Assembly (NCBI RefSeq): GCF_003121985.1
Contig: NZ_QEWP01000021.1
Coordinates: 1-64,000, forward strand
Length of the DNA: 64,000 nucleotides
Reading direction: 5' to 3'
From: Marinilabilia rubra
GTDB lineage: Bacteria; Bacteroidota; Bacteroidia; Bacteroidales; Marinilabiliaceae
Part shown: in pieces, positions 54,019 through 63,273 of the stretch
Layout: each line of letters opens with the position of its first letter
How positions within the stretch are numbered: position 1 is the stretch's first letter
The notes under the pieces: generated by a model
Database searches by the model: none
What the model saw: the letters and a program-made list of their open reading frames with translations, nothing else
What the model was told of the DNA's origin: nothing
Program-made: the position numbers and the translations under genes

Positions 54019-55554
54019 TTAGCCTCCAAGCTCATCAACAGCCTTCTCAATCCGGGAAACCACCTCATCCTGCCCCAGCATTTCGATAATGGTAAACAAA
54101 TCGGGTCCAAAACTTCCGCCAACCATTGCCAGACGCAATGAATTCATTACTGCCCCAAAGTTCAACTCACCGGCCTTGATCATTGAAGAAACCTCTTCTT
54201 TCAAGGCTTCGGCTTTCCACTCGCCATTCCAGTCTTTAAAGAACACTGCCAGTTTACCCATGAATGCAGGTACATCTCCTTTCCAGCGCTTTTTGGCAAC
54301 TTTGGAATCGTATGATTCAGGTGCGACGAAGAAAAAGAAAGACTGATCCCATAATTCATGAACAAAGCTCACCCGCTCTTTCACCAATGCCACAATGCGT
54401 GACAGGAAATCGACGGCAGGAGGCGTTATCCCTTTCTCTATCAAAAACGGCCCAAACAATCCGGCCAACTCTTCGTCAGATCTTTTCATCAGGTATTGAT
54501 GATTAAACCATCTGGCTTTTTCAGGATCAAAACGCGCTCCGGCCTTATTTACACGATCAAAAGAAAAGGCATCAATCAATTCCTCTTTGGAAAAGAGTTC
54601 CTGCTCTGTTCCGGGATTCCACCCCAACAGTGCCAACATATTTATAAAAGCGTCAGGAAAGTAGCCGTCTTCACGGTAACCGGCAGCAACCTCACCACTT
54701 TCGGGGTCAGTCCACTTGAGCGGAAATACCGGGAATCCAAGCTTGTCCCCATCCCGTTTGCTCAGTTTTCCTTTTCCCTGAGGCTTCAGAATCAGTGGCA
54801 AGTGCGCAAAAACCGGCTTATCCCATCCAAAGGCCTTATAAAGCAAAACGTGCAACGGCATAGAGGGCAACCACTCTTCACCACGGATAACATGGGTGAT
54901 CTCCATCAAATGATCGTCCACAACATTGGCCAGGTGATAGGTGGGCATACCATCTGCCTTAAACAGAACCTTATCATCCAGATCAGATGTTTTAAAAGAC
55001 ACTTTACCGCGAATCATATCCTCATCCTCAACATCAACAACCTCATCGGGCATCTTAAAACGAATCACAGAAGGTTCTCCTGCTTCGAGTTTTTGCTTTA
55101 CTTCCTCATCCGAAAGCGACAATGAGTTGCTCATAGACAGGCGACTTCCCGTACCATAAGAAAATGTTTGTCCTTGTGATTCTGCCTCTTTCCTTGCTTT
55201 ATCAAGGTCCTCAGCAGTATCAAAAGCATAATAGGCATGTCCTTTTTCAACCAGCAAATCAGCGAACTCACGATACTGCTCCTTCCGCTCACTTTGCCTG
55301 TAAGGGCCAAATGCTCCCCCCTGAACAGGTCCTTCATCAAATTCAAGTCCGCACCACCTCAACGATTCAATAATATAATTCTCGGCACCTTTTACATATC
55401 TTGTCTGATCTGTATCTTCAATTCGAAGTACAAAAGCACCCTTCTTCTGTCGTGCAAAGAGATAATTGAACAGAGCTGTTCTTACTCCTCCCATGTGCAA
55501 TGGTCCCGTAGGACTGGGAGCAAAACGTACGCGGACTGAATTCTGTGAACCCAT
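54019..55554 (-). CDS. gltX: Glutamyl-tRNA synthetase
   Basis: This class I synthetase charges tRNA-Glu. The 511-residue protein has normal length and starts with VRFAPSPTGPLHMGGVRTALFNYL, the HIGH-equivalent (HMGG). KLSKRDGDKLGFPVF near residue 265 is the KMSKS-equivalent. An anticodon-binding C-terminal domain follows. Both glnS and gltX are present in the window, so glutaminylation is direct. A -7-like TATCTTTG (55590-55597, minus strand) precedes it. Confidence 0.97.
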   Translation of the reverse strand: MGSQNSVRVRFAPSPTGPLHMGGVRTALFNYLFARQKKGAFVLRIEDTDQTRYVKGAENYIIESLRWCGLEFDEGPVQGGAFGPYRQSERKEQYREFADLLVEKGHAYYAFDTAEDLDKARKEAESQGQTFSYGTGSRLSMSNSLSLSDEEVKQKLEAGEPSVIRFKMPDEVVDVEDEDMIRGKVSFKTSDLDDKVLFKADGMPTYHLANVVDDHLMEITHVIRGEEWLPSMPLHVLLYKAFGWDKPVFAHLPLILKPQGKGKLSKRDGDKLGFPVFPLKWTDPESGEVAAGYREDGYFPDAFINMLALLGWNPGTEQELFSKEELIDAFSFDRVNKAGARFDPEKARWFNHQYLMKRSDEELAGLFGPFLIEKGITPPAVDFLSRIVALVKERVSFVHELWDQSFFFFVAPESYDSKVAKKRWKGDVPAFMGKLAVFFKDWNGEWKAEALKEEVSSMIKAGELNFGAVMNSLRLAMVGGSFGPDLFTIIEMLGQDEVVSRIEKAVDELGG

Positions 55555-55589
55555 ATTTTTAATTTTTATTTATTTTCTGTTTTCCGGCG

Positions 55590-55597
55590 CAAAGATA
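55590..55597 (-). promoter_or_regulatory. -7 box for gltX
   Basis: On the minus strand TATCTTTG is an exact consensus match 36 nt before the start codon. No well-spaced -33 TTG was seen. Confidence 0.5.
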
Positions 55598-55636
55598 GAA
55601 AACGTCAATGGTTTTTAGAATGTTTAGAGTCAGAAT

Positions 55637-55668
55637 AAAAAAAGCCTGTCAGAAAAATCCAACAGGCC
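55637..55668 (-). terminator. Intrinsic terminator after nrdJ
   Basis: On the minus strand GCCTGTTGG pairs with TGACAGGC (G-U/A-T mixed) around an AT-rich loop and is followed by seven T residues. Confidence 0.8.
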
Positions 55669-55695
55669 TTTTTGTTACAAAATGGCAAATTCAAA

Positions 55696-58254
55696 TCACC
55701 CACACTTGGAAGAACCACAGCTTTGACAAATCAGACAGCCTTCCTGATAAATCAATTCATCTGATCCACAGTTTTCGCAATGTCCTTTTTTGGCTTTGGT
55801 TCCATTGGGGATATATTTTTTCAGGGCCCGCTCAACGCCGTTTTTCCAGTTATTAATATTCTCATTGTCAAGCTGCAATCCGGACACCAAATGAATGGAA
55901 TCTTCGATCTGCATACCGTGACGAAGAACACCCGAAATAAGCTTGGCATAATTCCAGAATTCCTTATTAAACTTGAAGGACAAACCTTCAATGGTGGTTT
56001 TATAGCCCCGTTTATTCACATACTGAAAATCATAACGAGAAGTTCCGTCGCTGTCACGGCTCTTTATAATATAACCTTTCTGCACAGATTTAGGCAACAA
56101 GATACCATCCTCATCATCAGCCAAACCGGTAAAAATCTCATAAGGACGGCCTTCCAGCAAGCCAACAAAAGCAATCCATTTCTCTTTATTATTCTGGAAA
56201 CGTACAACATCAGCCTCCAGAGTTTCAGGCCGCTTTTTGGGGAATTTACCACCTTCTTCTTCTTTCTTTTCAGAATTATTCAACAACACTCCGGCTCTGG
56301 AACCGTCACGATAGACAGTAACCCCTTTACAACCGCTCTTCCAAGCCTCCACATAAAGTTGTCCAACCAGCTCTTCAGTAGCTGTAGAAGGCAGGTTAAT
56401 AGTAACACTGATGGAGTGGTCTACCCACTTCTGAACCTGCCCTTGCATACGCACTTTACTCATCCAGTCCACATCATTTGAAGTAGCTTTATAGTAAGGT
56501 GACTTTTCAATTAACTTATCCAGTTCAGCCTGGGTATAATTCTTAGTTGTATCGATTTTATTAGCCTTCATCCAGGTCACAAACTTATGGTGGAATACGA
56601 TGTATTCTTCCCAACTGTCCCCTACCTCGTCAACAAAATCAACACGTACTTCAGGGTCATTGGGATTCACCTTACGGCGACGCTTGTAAACAGGCAAAAA
56701 GACAGGTTCTATTCCGCTTGAGGTTTGCGTCATCAGGCTGGTGGTACCGGTTGGAGCAATGGTCAGCAGGGCAATATTACGGCGGCCATGCTTTTTCATC
56801 TCCTCATACATCTCAGGATCCGCTTCGGCCAGTCGCTGAATAAAAGGATTTTCTTTTTCTTTCTCTGCGTCGAACACCGGGAAAGCACCTCTCTCCTTTG
56901 CAAGCCCTACAGATGATTTATAGGCAGAAGTCGCCAGAGTTTTATGTACCTCAACAGAAAATTCAGTAGCAATGTCGCTCCCGTATCTGAGTCCCAGGGC
57001 GGCCAGCATATCGCCTTCTCCTGTAATACCAATACCGGTACGACGGCCTTCTTCAGCTTTTTTGCGTATGTTGAGCCAAAGATTTTTCTCAACCCGCTTA
57101 ATCTCTTCATCTTCCGGATCGGCAATAATTTTCTCCAGAATGCCATCTATCTTTTCCAGCTCCAGGTCTATAATGTCATCCATAATGCGTTGCGCATGAC
57201 CGGCATGTTGCTTAAACAAATCAAAATTGAAACTGGCATTTTCAGTAAATGGATTGTCAACGTATGAGTAAAGATTAACGGCAATCAGACGACAGCTGTC
57301 ATAAGGACAAAGTGGAATTTCACCACAGGGATTGGTACTCATTGTGCGATATCCAAGATCGGCATAACTATCAGGCACCGATTCGCGGATAATGGTATCC
57401 CAAAAAAGAATTCCCGGCTCGGCAGATTTCCAGGCATTATGCACCACCTTTTCCCACAGTTGGCGGGCATTAATATTCTTTTTCATTTTGGGGTCAGCAG
57501 CATCCACAGGATATTGTTGCTGATACTCGGTACCATCAACAACCGCCCTCATGAATTCATCATCTATCTTGACAGAAACATTGGCACCTGTTACTTTACC
57601 CTCTTCCATTTTGGCATCAACAAACTTCTCGGAATCGGGATGCTTAACCGAAACGCTCAACATAAGTGCACCGCGGCGGCCATCCTGAGCCACTTCACGT
57701 GTAGAGTTGGAAAAGCGCTCCATAAAAGGAACTATTCCGGTAGAGGTGAGAGCAGAATTCTTCACCGGTGACCCCTTAGGGCGAATATGGGACAAATCAT
57801 GTCCAACACCACCACGCCGTTTCATCAACTGCACCTGCTCCTGATCTACTTTCATAATGCCCCCGTAAGAATCGGATGGACCGGCATCACCAATTACAAA
57901 GCAATTGGACAGCGATGCAACCTGATAAGCATTGCCAATCCCGGCCATAGGGCCACCTTGAGGTACAATGTACTTAAACCCCCGAAAAAGCCCGTAAAGC
58001 TCCTCTTCCGACATTGGATTCGGGTATTTCTTTTCGATTCTGGCCACTTCACGGGCCAAACGCCAATGCATCTCGTCGGGTGTAAGCTCATAAAGATATC
58101 CATTGGAATCTTTGAGCGCATACTTATTCACCCAAACGCGGGCTGCAAGTTCGTCGCCATTGAAATACTCCAGGGCTTTTTGGTAAGCATCCTCATGTGT
58201 GAAGGTTTTTTCGCCATGCACCTTGGTTTGAAGATTGACTTCTGCTTCTGCCAT
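55696..58254 (-). CDS. nrdJ: Adenosylcobalamin-dependent ribonucleotide reductase (class II)
   Basis: This enzyme reduces ribonucleotides to deoxyribonucleotides using a cobalamin-derived thiyl radical, independent of oxygen. The 852-residue protein has the active-site finger-loop region with TNPCGEIPLCPYDSCRL (cysteine and glutamate) and APTGTTSLMTQTSSGIEPVF. VSVTINLPSTATEE lies near the C-terminal part. The C-terminus is a four-cysteine zinc-ribbon-like CENCGSDELIYQEG...CQSCGSSKCG containing the redox-active cysteines. The N-terminus lacks an obvious ATP-cone. B12 dependence is inferred from family. No cobalamin riboswitch could be recognised upstream. Confidence 0.95.
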   Translation of the reverse strand: MAEAEVNLQTKVHGEKTFTHEDAYQKALEYFNGDELAARVWVNKYALKDSNGYLYELTPDEMHWRLAREVARIEKKYPNPMSEEELYGLFRGFKYIVPQGGPMAGIGNAYQVASLSNCFVIGDAGPSDSYGGIMKVDQEQVQLMKRRGGVGHDLSHIRPKGSPVKNSALTSTGIVPFMERFSNSTREVAQDGRRGALMLSVSVKHPDSEKFVDAKMEEGKVTGANVSVKIDDEFMRAVVDGTEYQQQYPVDAADPKMKKNINARQLWEKVVHNAWKSAEPGILFWDTIIRESVPDSYADLGYRTMSTNPCGEIPLCPYDSCRLIAVNLYSYVDNPFTENASFNFDLFKQHAGHAQRIMDDIIDLELEKIDGILEKIIADPEDEEIKRVEKNLWLNIRKKAEEGRRTGIGITGEGDMLAALGLRYGSDIATEFSVEVHKTLATSAYKSSVGLAKERGAFPVFDAEKEKENPFIQRLAEADPEMYEEMKKHGRRNIALLTIAPTGTTSLMTQTSSGIEPVFLPVYKRRRKVNPNDPEVRVDFVDEVGDSWEEYIVFHHKFVTWMKANKIDTTKNYTQAELDKLIEKSPYYKATSNDVDWMSKVRMQGQVQKWVDHSISVTINLPSTATEELVGQLYVEAWKSGCKGVTVYRDGSRAGVLLNNSEKKEEEGGKFPKKRPETLEADVVRFQNNKEKWIAFVGLLEGRPYEIFTGLADDEDGILLPKSVQKGYIIKSRDSDGTSRYDFQYVNKRGYKTTIEGLSFKFNKEFWNYAKLISGVLRHGMQIEDSIHLVSGLQLDNENINNWKNGVERALKKYIPNGTKAKKGHCENCGSDELIYQEGCLICQSCGSSKCG

Positions 58255-58624
58255 GATGATCGTTTTTTTTAAAGGTCTGAAAAAATGGTATTTAATAATT
58301 TTTAATCCTCGCTTGTAGATGACTGCAAGTTAGGAAAGCTTTTTGTTCAGGGCAACTATTTTTTATCAACAACGCCAAAAGTTGTCCATTTTAAAACTCC
58401 AATAAACTGATTTAATGGTTTTTGATTTTTTGAAAAAATCAAAAAGTTTTCCAAAAAGAAAATCTTTATGAACTTTAAGATAATTTTCAATCCAGAAATT
58501 GGAATTTTCAAACCCACTGAGGCAGACTAGCCAACAGGTGTGTGGAAACACTTTTTAACAATCCGTCAGCGGAAAAGCAATGCCATTTTCCATTTTTTGG
58601 AAAACTTTCAACACCTTGTTAAAA
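58255..58624. other. Upstream region of nrdJ
   Basis: About 370 bp, AT-rich, no credible gene. It contains a CACTGAGGCAGACTAGCC-like segment near 58517, which does not assemble into a riboswitch. No clear promoter was found. Confidence 0.4.
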
Positions 58625-58785
58625 TAGATCGTTAGATTTTTAAATACCTGCCTGACGGCAGTCAGGTGAGATGTAAGCCGAACCATACTATACTAATAGC
58701 CGGGGCTTTAAAGCAATCATCTGCATAATCGCAAAAAACTGATTGACAAATTATTACAGAAACTTAACGAAGTATCGCTATTAAA
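58625..58785. repeat. Dispersed repeat, family 5, copy c
   Basis: Starts AGATCGTTAGATTTTTAAAT, followed by the palindrome CCTGCCTGACGGCAGTCAGG. It contains AGCCGGGGCTTTAAAGCAATCAT and ends AACTTAACGAAGTATCGCT. It is the most complete match to the copy at 63111, except that the latter lacks the palindrome. Confidence 0.6.
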
Positions 58786-58964
58786 AACCCGGAATATTTT
58801 CACAAGAAATCGTCAAAAATGAATCAGGGATGGTTTCAATAAAATGATTTGTAGCCTTTTACAAAAGTTTAAGGCTGTAGTTTAGTTTTGCGATGATATT
58901 AACAATTAGGTTCTTTCTATAAATTACGTACCTTGTGAATGACACAAATAGGGCTAATCCATCA

Positions 58965-59420
58965 AGTCCCTGATAAGCTTGCCTGCCGGGAGGCAGGGGG
59001 CGAACTAAAATAACCCCGGGGCAACTGTCCCGGGGTTAAACATGCTCGCGGCACCGGGTCCCTGAAAGGGGCCAACTAATTCGGAAAGCGAGAGCTTCCT
59101 GGATGAATACGGTAGGTTGATCGAAGAGAGTTGAATTAAGATCGATGATACCTTTTTCCTGATTGATTAAGTTAACTGACAGGGATCAAGATGCAAAGAG
59201 CTCGACCTGCAAAAGAGCTGGAGGATGTTGCCCCCTTATCAGGGATCTTAGGGGGAGATAGTGCATCCAATCCCCGGGACTTTCGCCAGAGCCTGTCCCG
59301 ACAAATTCGGGAGGGTTATTCGGATTCGCCGCTTTCAGCGACGGGGAGGTTCTTCTGTATGAGGGGGCTTTTCAAGTGTTCGATGTTTCTTGTACGTTCC
59401 TGATAAGAGGCCAACTATTC
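58965..59420. repeat. Family 6 GC-rich repeat cluster
   Basis: Diverged relatives of the 25731-26056 repeats: GTCCCTGATAA-GC (58966), GGGTCCCTGAAAGGGGCCAAC (59058), CCCCTTATCAGGGATCTT (59232) with GCCGCTTTCAGCGACGGGG (59329), and TTCCTGATAAGAGGCCAAC (59397). Two copies carry extra short palindromes: GCCTGCCGGGAGGCAGG (58981) inside a GATAA-GGGGC context, and TCCCGACAAATTCGGGA (59297). Confidence 0.6.
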
Positions 59421-59620
59421 CGGATATTGTAGTGGGTTATAAGATGTTGGCCTCATTCAAAAACTAATCATATCCATATATTCACCCCTGGCAGGTGTGC
59501 CCGGGGTTATTTAAATTTGCCCCCCTGTCTGCCCTGCTTACCGCCAGGAAGGCATTGGTGGAATTCAATAAAATCGCCATTTTAAACTACAGCCAAGTTT
59601 AATGAAGTATTGATTAAACT

Positions 59621-59769
59621 AATTAGAGCCTATCTATAAGGTAAGTTAAATATGTTTTTAGCCATGTGTCTGATCAGAAAGTGCCTATTGCAAACCTAAG
59701 GGATGCTTCGGGATGAGTATTTTGGTGGCAAGTATAACGCAGCAAGTGATACTTTATGGACAGACAATT
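59621..59769. mobile_element. MITE-like element, family 2, copy D
   Basis: A 149-bp unit in inverted orientation relative to copy A. It runs from AATTAGAGCCTATCTATAAG to ACTTTATGGACAGACAATT. Interior similarity to the complement of copy A is clear: GATCAGAAAGTGCC, GGGATGCTTCGGGATGAG in place of copy A's palindrome, GCAAGTATAACGCAG. Its right end overlaps the waaA stop codon (59768-59770) by 2 nt. Confidence 0.65.
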
Positions 59770-60994
59770 AAGAGAAAACCTCTTTCATTATGACTGCAGT
59801 GGCACCACACATGGAAGAAACATATTCACCGGCAGCTTCTCCATATTCTTTTCGCTTTTGAAAATCATTTCTAATTTTTTCCACAAGGGGATAAAACTGC
59901 TTGTAACCCTCAATGGAGAATCCGCCATTACGGGCTACCAGGTCTTTAGCCTCCTTAAACTTATGATATCGCGGCCCAAACAGAACAGGAATTCCATAAG
60001 TTGCGGCTTCAAGGGTATTGTGAATGCCTTTCCCAAATCCACCCCCAATATATGCTACATGCCCATATCTGTATATGGCCGACAACAACCCTATGGTATC
60101 CACAATCATCACTTTAGCCGATGAAGAATCTGCCTTTTCACCCTCTGTATATCTGAAGAATGACACAGACAACTTACTCACAATTTGCTGAACATGCGAC
60201 TCATGCACCTCATGAGGAGCAATAATCAATTTAACATGCTCCGGCGTCTGATTGATGTACTGAATAAGGATATCTTCGTCGGCAGGCCAGGTACTACCGG
60301 CAACAATAACAAATTCTGAACCTGCAGCAAACAACTCAGCCAAAAGCACATCCCTGGCAGAGTTTACAATTGAAGTAACACGGTCAAAGCGGGTATCGCC
60401 AACCACCTTATAGGCATTTATACCGATAGAATCGAGCAATTCTCCGGATTCCTTATCCTGGACATAGAATTTCCGGACCATCGAAAGAGTCTTACGAAAC
60501 CAGGAACCATACCATTTGAAGAAGATCTGATCCTTTCGAAAAATGGATGAAGCACTATAAACCGGAACGCTGGACTGTCTCAATGACCTAAAGAAATTGG
60601 GCCAGAATTCATATTTAATAAAAATGGCCACCTCCGGGTTAGCCAATTTAACAAACCAACGAGCATTTCGGGGGGTATCAGCAGGCAAATAACAAACCAC
60701 ATCAGCCTGATCATAATTTTTCCGCACCTCATAGCCTGAGGGCGAAAAGAAAGTCAGCAAAATTTTCTTCCCGGGATGTTTACTTTTCAAGGCTTCGATA
60801 ACAGGACGCCCCTGCTCAAATTCACCCAGAGAAGCACAATGAACCCATACAACAGAATCGCCATTAAGTTCTTTGAGCTTTTCAAGTACACTTTTCCGTC
60901 CTTCTCTTAACAGACGTGCCTTTTCATTAAATGGACTTACCAGCCAAAGTACAAAAGAAAACAAATGAATCCCGAAAGTATATAACCAACTCAT
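59768..60994 (-). CDS. waaA: Kdo transferase WaaA (KdtA)
   Basis: WaaA transfers 3-deoxy-D-manno-octulosonic acid from CMP-Kdo to the lipid A precursor at the inner membrane. The 408-residue protein belongs to GT30. It has an N-terminal membrane anchor (WLYTFGIHLFSFVLWLVS), GDSVVWVHCASLGEFEQGRPVIEAL, LLTFFSPSGYEVRKNY, the IKYEFWPNFF motif and a C-terminal GGGFGKGIHNTLEAATYGIPVLFGPRYHKFKEA donor-binding segment. The start at 60994 (MSWLYTFG) is preferred over the longer frame to 61054. The last codons abut a family 2 MITE-like element. Confidence 0.95.
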   Translation of the reverse strand: MSWLYTFGIHLFSFVLWLVSPFNEKARLLREGRKSVLEKLKELNGDSVVWVHCASLGEFEQGRPVIEALKSKHPGKKILLTFFSPSGYEVRKNYDQADVVCYLPADTPRNARWFVKLANPEVAIFIKYEFWPNFFRSLRQSSVPVYSASSIFRKDQIFFKWYGSWFRKTLSMVRKFYVQDKESGELLDSIGINAYKVVGDTRFDRVTSIVNSARDVLLAELFAAGSEFVIVAGSTWPADEDILIQYINQTPEHVKLIIAPHEVHESHVQQIVSKLSVSFFRYTEGEKADSSSAKVMIVDTIGLLSAIYRYGHVAYIGGGFGKGIHNTLEAATYGIPVLFGPRYHKFKEAKDLVARNGGFSIEGYKQFYPLVEKIRNDFQKRKEYGEAAGEYVSSMCGATAVIMKEVFS

Positions 60995-61264
60995 AAATAT
61001 TTTTTCTGAAAGAGACGACACAAAATAGTTCGTTAGATTTTTAGATTTAAACAAACGACAGACAGAAGAACAACAAGGTCATCTTCCAAATTCTGCAGAA
61101 AGGCCACCTGACAAGCAAGCATTTAACCAACACCCCATAAACAATTAACAAACAGCGCTTTTTGCTTTGAGATTGATATGAAATTTAAATCAAAAAATAC
61201 AACTTTAACAATCTTCAATTTACCGACAATCACCGGTGCGCACAGGCCAATATTTTACAATTAA

Positions 61265-61379
61265 TGCTTGTCTATAAATTACCATTTGCTTCGTTACGCT
61301 TGCCCGAAAATTACTCATCCCGAAGGATCGGGACTCCGTATTTTCATGCCTCGCAACTGGCATTTTCTTAACAAACAGT
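61265..61379. mobile_element. Family 2 element, copy B, with palindrome substitution
   Basis: Aligns with the left two-thirds of copy A: TTGTCTATAAATTACCATTTG, TTACGCTTGCCCGAAAATTACTCA, then ACTGGCATTTTCTTAACAAAC. The middle palindrome of copy A (TTTACTCAAGTAAA) is replaced here by TCCCGAAGGATCGGGA (61318-61333), after which GTATTTTC continues the alignment. Confidence 0.6.
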
Positions 61380-61418
61380 GTTCAAACTTAATATCTTTGC
61401 CGGCTTTACGGACAGGCT

Positions 61419-61625
61419 AATTAGTGTCGGTCCATAAACAAAGCGTTTTTCACGTGTTTGAGATAGAAAGTTCAAATCCAAGGCGTGTGAAAAATCTAAA
61501 CCGCAGTCCCGAAGTAGCTTTTGTAAGTTTTTTTGAACAAAAAACCAACAAAAAGCACAATCGGGATGAGGATTTAGATTTTGAGCAACAACGCAGAAGT
61601 TGGACTTTAGGGACAAACACTAATT
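61419..61625. mobile_element. MITE-like fold-back element, family 2-related, copy F
   Basis: A 207-bp unit has inverted ends AATTAGTGTCGGTCC and the complement of AATTAGTGTTTGTCC. It forms a long imperfect hairpin: arms near 61485-61520 (AAATCTAAACCGCAGTCCCG) pair with arms near 61552-61585. Its interior differs from copies A, B and D. An open frame of 69 codons on the plus strand is a by-product of the fold-back and is not called. Confidence 0.6.
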
Positions 61626-61668
61626 ACATTTAAAAACCTAACAGTGCATTGATTCAGCCTGTTCAAAA

Positions 61669-61707
61669 CAAAAACCGCCGGACGCATATAACAGCTTCGC
61701 CCGGCGG
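61669..61707 (-). terminator. Intrinsic terminator after pgk
   Basis: On the minus strand CCGCCGGGCG pairs with CGTCCGGCGG (one G-U pair), then TTTTTG. It closes the pgk transcript. Confidence 0.8.
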
Positions 61708-61732
61708 AAATATTTTATAGAATTACTCTCAA

Positions 61733-62992
61733 TTAACCACGGATGGCTTTTATACCGGGAAGAACTTTTCCTTCAAGATACTCAAGAAGCGCGCCTCCGG
61801 CAGTAGAGATGTAAGAAACCTCATCGGCCAATCCAAACTTATTGATACAAGCAACAGAGTCTCCCCCTCCAATCAAGGAGAAAGCTCCTTTTTTGGTTCC
61901 TGTAGCAATTGCATCTGCAACAGCACGAGATCCTTTAACAAAGGTATCCATTTCAAAAACGCCCACAGGACCGTTCCAAAGAATAGTCTTTGAGTTTTCA
62001 ATAACCTCTTCCATTTCTTTAATAGACTCAGGACCTGCATCAAGTCCCATCCAGCCATCCGGAATATCATCAACAGGCACAATCCTGGTATTGGCGTTAT
62101 TATCAAAAGCGTCAGCAGCCAAAACATCAACCGGTAAATAGAGCGTCACTCCTTTTTCCCTGGCCAGTTTTTCAATCTTAACGGCTAATTCAAGATATTC
62201 ATCTTCACAGATTGAACTTCCCACATTACCACCACGGGCTTTAATGAAGGTATAAGTCATTCCCCCGCCAAGAATCAGGTTATCCACTTTATCCAAAAGA
62301 TTCTCGATGATGGTGATTTTTGTAGAAACCTTTGCACCACCCATAATAGCGGTAAAGGGTCTTTCCGGTGCTTTCAACACTTTGTCGAGACTTTGAAGCT
62401 CTTGCTCAATCAAAAAGCCAAACATCTTGCTATCATCAGCAAAGTAGTCGGCAATCACCGCAGTGGATGCATGTGCCCTGTGAGCAGTTCCAAAAGCATC
62501 GTTAACATAGACATCAGCCAAAGAAGCCAGGTCTTTTGAAAACTCTTTTTGTTTCTCTTTCATTTCACTCTTGGCAGCTTTCTTTTCCTCATCGGAAGCA
62601 TCATCAGCAAGCTTGGGCTTACCCTCTTCCTCAAGATGGAATCGCAGGTTTTCGAGCAACAATACCTGTCCCGGCTGCAATGCAGCTGCTTTTTCTTTGG
62701 CATCAGCACCCACAGAATCTTTCGCAAGAACCACCTCAACTCCCAGTAGTTCGGCAAGTCTTCCCTGTACATGCTTCATTGAGAAGTCGGGGTTAATCTT
62801 TCCTTTTGGACGCCCAAGGTGAGACATAACCACAACAGATCCACCATCCGCAATTACTTTCTTCAAAGTAGGAAGGGCAGCCTTGATGCGGGTGTCATCT
62901 GTAATTTCGAACTTTTCATTGAAAGGCACATTGAAGTCAACACGAACAATGGCTTTCTTTCCTGAGAAATTGTAAGCTTCAATTTTCGACAT
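61733..62992 (-). CDS. pgk: Phosphoglycerate kinase
   Basis: Pgk transfers phosphate from 1,3-bisphosphoglycerate to ADP in glycolysis, in the cytoplasm. The 419-residue protein is slightly longer than the usual 390-400. The extra length is a charged helical insert ([17 protein letters not shown] region). Signature segments are [70 protein letters not shown] and the C-terminal [14 protein letters not shown]. It is transcribed alone on the minus strand and ends in a strong terminator. Confidence 0.97.
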   Translation of the reverse strand: MSKIEAYNFSGKKAIVRVDFNVPFNEKFEITDDTRIKAALPTLKKVIADGGSVVVMSHLGRPKGKINPDFSMKHVQGRLAELLGVEVVLAKDSVGADAKEKAAALQPGQVLLLENLRFHLEEEGKPKLADDASDEEKKAAKSEMKEKQKEFSKDLASLADVYVNDAFGTAHRAHASTAVIADYFADDSKMFGFLIEQELQSLDKVLKAPERPFTAIMGGAKVSTKITIIENLLDKVDNLILGGGMTYTFIKARGGNVGSSICEDEYLELAVKIEKLAREKGVTLYLPVDVLAADAFDNNANTRIVPVDDIPDGWMGLDAGPESIKEMEEVIENSKTILWNGPVGVFEMDTFVKGSRAVADAIATGTKKGAFSLIGGGDSVACINKFGLADEVSYISTAGGALLEYLEGKVLPGIKAIRG

Positions 62993-63037
62993 AATAATAT
63001 ACGAATTAAAGGGTTTCTATTCTGTTTTTAGGATCAA

Positions 63038-63045
63038 CAAAGATA
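63038..63045 (-). promoter_or_regulatory. -7 box for pgk
   Basis: On the minus strand TATCTTTG is an exact consensus match 46 nt before the pgk start. Confidence 0.5.
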
Positions 63046-63110
63046 CAAAATCAGCCCGGATTAGGGAATGAAAGCAACATGAATTTTAAATCATTAACGT
63101 CAGAGACAAA

Positions 63111-63246
63111 CTATTAGATCTTTAGATTCAAGATTCAAAACGAGCCATATAACAACAATAACCAGGGCTTTACAGCAATCATATTCATAATTGCAAGGTG
63201 TTTATTTACAGCCTTTCACAAAAGTCTAACGGAGTATTATTCATAA
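63111..63246. repeat. Dispersed repeat, family 5, copy d
   Basis: Starts CTATTAGATCTTTAGATTC and contains CCAGGGCTTTACAGCAATCAT. It ends AAAGTCTAACGGAGTATTATTCATAAA. It lacks the internal palindrome found in copies a and c. Confidence 0.6.
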
Positions 63247-63273
63247 ACCCTTACCCAGAATAAAGGGTGCATT

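Noticed and set aside
58255-58624. Cobalamin riboswitch in front of the B12-dependent reductase
   Set aside because: A CACTGAGGCAGACTAGCC-like word is on the wrong strand, and the conserved B12-box and core pairings are not present.
61424-61633. A 69-codon plus-strand frame (MSVHKQSVFHV...) that could be called a small gene
   Set aside because: It lies entirely within a fold-back MITE-like element and is best explained by the inverted arms. It has no family similarity that I recognise.
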